Origin: Kalmusia sp. IMI 367209
Lineage: Eukaryota; Ascomycota; Dothideomycetes; Pleosporales; Didymosphaeriaceae
Reading direction: 5' to 3'
Length of the DNA: 64,000 nt
Assembly: GCA_027946365.1 (NCBI GenBank)
Contig: JAPEUQ010000002.1
Coordinates: 1,240,001-1,304,000, forward strand
Within the stretch, counting starts at the first letter, position 1. Each line of letters starts with the position of its first letter. The position numbers and the translations under genes were made by a program. Shown one piece after another: positions 62,601 to 64,000 of this stretch. The notes under the pieces were generated by a model, which was not told the origin of the DNA, made no database searches, and worked only from the letters and a program-made list of their open reading frames with translations.

Positions 62601-62950
62601 TTGTCCGTCGATGGCAGTAAAAAGGCCATCGTGCATCGCGTGTCGCATTTCTTTCAGCGCAAAGATTGTTTTAGGAAATCTCTTTTCGTCGCAGAATTCA
62701 GCAACCGTATCGTAGCTAGCGGCTATTATGAAGGTGTGGCCTGGGAACTTCATGCGGTAGAGTTCACCTTCGATGCAACAATGGGCGTTAGCGAGTTTTT
62801 CTTAGTGGGCGTGAAGTTTGCATTGTTCAACTTACCGTGCTTGTCTGCCAGGTCGTATAAGGACTGGAGAGGAAATTCCATATCGATATCGAAAAGGTTA
62901 CCCAAGAAGGGATAGCCGGGCGGCTGTGGTACGTTTGATGTTTTGCTCAT
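59607..62950 (-). CDS. CYP505-type self-sufficient P450-reductase fusion
   Basis: Three exons (62950-62836, 62767-61914, 61856-59607) give 1072 aa, as in P450foxy and P450-BM3-like fusions. The haem part has AGHETTAG (I-helix), ETLR and FGNGTRGCIGRPFAWQEA with the Cys ligand. From about residue 500 an FMN flavodoxin-like part starts at YYGSNSGTCQS, then FAD (RQYSISSSP) and NADPH (GAGAGIAPFRGF) segments. Such enzymes hydroxylate fatty-acid-like chains near the omega end; Fum6 is a cluster-borne relative. A cytosolic or loosely membrane-bound location is expected since no anchor is seen. Intron 2 starts GTCAGT, a weak but valid donor. The promoter carries three variants of the cluster element. 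Confidence 0.94.
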
Positions 62951-64000
62951 CGTGACGAAGCTTTCGAGGACCTCTACGTTGAGTTGTGACCTCTGACCTT
63001 CCTCTACTAATGAAATGAGCGGATCACCGCGTATGGAAGGCTGTAAAAATACTAGTTACCATGCAATGTCTATGCAAATTTACAGTGCCCACCCAACGGT
63101 ACCTAGTAGAACCATTAAAGCTTATTCAATGATGCAAGATATGAAAAATGCCATTGGCTATGTTGCTCGCATCAGGCGAGTCGCGGGGGATGCACTGCAA
63201 ATTCCCGGGCCAACAATGGCCGGTCGGCAATTTTCTAGAGCTTCTTCCCAACTCCTAAAACTCGTTCGGTTAATTTTCTGATGTGCGAATGTAGCATGCG
63301 CGTGATGAGAGATTTTATGTAAATATCTCCCTGTATGATCGCTACTGAGAACTTGTAATGACTAGATCGCCTGACATGGTTCGAACCGATCTAGAGATGT
63401 ATTTTCAAGTTCTTCTGCTATATTCCGAGTACACGGCAGCTAAGGATATAAAGAATGCACTAGGCGAAGATCCTAGGTCAGATAATCAGAGTCAATCAGG
63501 GTGGCTTAGAGCTAGCTCACGGGTGAATGATTGTGCATCGCGATTACATAGTGCAATGAACGAGACTCTCTGACATGCACCCAAGAGGTGACGATAGTAA
63601 ATACTGATCAAAAACTTAGCCTAGCACGAGCGCTTTGTCATTAAATGAACATGTGTCATAAAGCAAGATACCGTGGGTGCATTTTTTTCAAGCAGGCACC
63701 TTTCACTGTGGAAGGCTGCGCTCCGAGTCACATATCGCTCGGTTGCTTGATCTGGCCCCAAGCATGCTATAGAGAATATTTTGAGCTCTGAGAAAATTAG
63801 ATGAATTTAGATAGTAAGTTATGATGCGTGATGCTGGTGGTGTTTCACCGATCATGGTGGTCTGCAATGATTCGTCTTGAACTTTCTGACCTTAGGGGCG
63901 TTCTTCATCTGGCTGACAGTCGTTCACGGCTGGTCACATTGTTTCAGCTAGCACGGTTCAATCCACTCACTTGAAAGTGCCATAGTCGTGGTATGACGTA
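62951..64000. other. Right-edge region, CYP505 promoter
   Basis: No gene recognised up to the window end. It has three element variants (63197-63278) and a nested palindrome at 63362-63394. A core biosynthetic gene may start beyond the edge. Confidence 0.45.
63197..63278. promoter_or_regulatory. Three variant cluster-element sites upstream of CYP505
   Basis: CCGGGAATTTGC on the minus strand (63197-63208), TCGGCAATTTTC (63224-63235) and TCGGTTAATTTTC with one extra T (63266-63278). They lie 250-330 bp before the CYP505 start. Confidence 0.45.

Overview
The window looks like nuclear DNA of a filamentous ascomycete. Genes are compact and carry short GT-AG introns, mostly 45-75 nt. Gene families include Zn2Cys6 regulators, a P450-reductase fusion, a fungal-type ZUFSP peptidase and a pogo/Fot1 transposon relic. 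A dothideomycete is my best guess from the style of the proteins, but that is inference. I saw no tRNA, rRNA, CRISPR array or organellar sequence. Coding spans below are joined from exons whose splice phases I checked by hand; exon limits are given in the entries.

Left half (0.5-33 kb) is housekeeping: a sucrose/alpha-glucoside transporter (-), ribosomal protein eL33 (-), glucose-6-phosphate dehydrogenase (+), phosphoglycerate dehydrogenase (+), class V myosin (+), a deleted pogo/Fot1 element, a C78/ZUFSP-type deubiquitinase with an unassigned coding exon behind it (+), splicing factor CWC2 (-), a short-chain dehydrogenase (-), a vacuolar amino-acid transporter (-), release factor eRF1 (+), prephenate dehydratase (+) and TIM8 (+).

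Middle (33-44 kb) is accessory metabolism: an AtuA-like (DUF1446)/DUF4387 fusion protein (+), a Zn2Cys6 regulator convergent with it (-), a secreted intradiol dioxygenase-like protein (-), an AT-rich gap and a TPR-SET protein (+).

Right third (44-63 kb) looks like the tailoring part of a secondary-metabolite cluster: a DHA2-type MFS exporter, an AflR-like Zn2Cys6 regulator with an apparent frameshift, a P450, a medium-chain (trans-enoyl-reductase-like) reductase, a LovD-like serine hydrolase/transesterase, an SDR, a stand-alone methyltransferase resembling the C-methyltransferase region of highly reducing polyketide synthases, and a CYP505-type P450-reductase fusion. No core synthase is visible; it may lie to the right of the window. 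The 12-mer TCGG(G/T)AATTTTG occurs four times, all in upstream regions of genes of this block, with near-matches upstream of others. It is a candidate cluster-specific operator and the most interesting signal I found.

Four otherwise intact genes (myosin V, CWC2, the exon behind the C78 peptidase, and the AflR-like regulator) each need about one extra base to keep frame, in short-repeat or C-rich stretches. Small sequence errors are a serious alternative to real mutation there.
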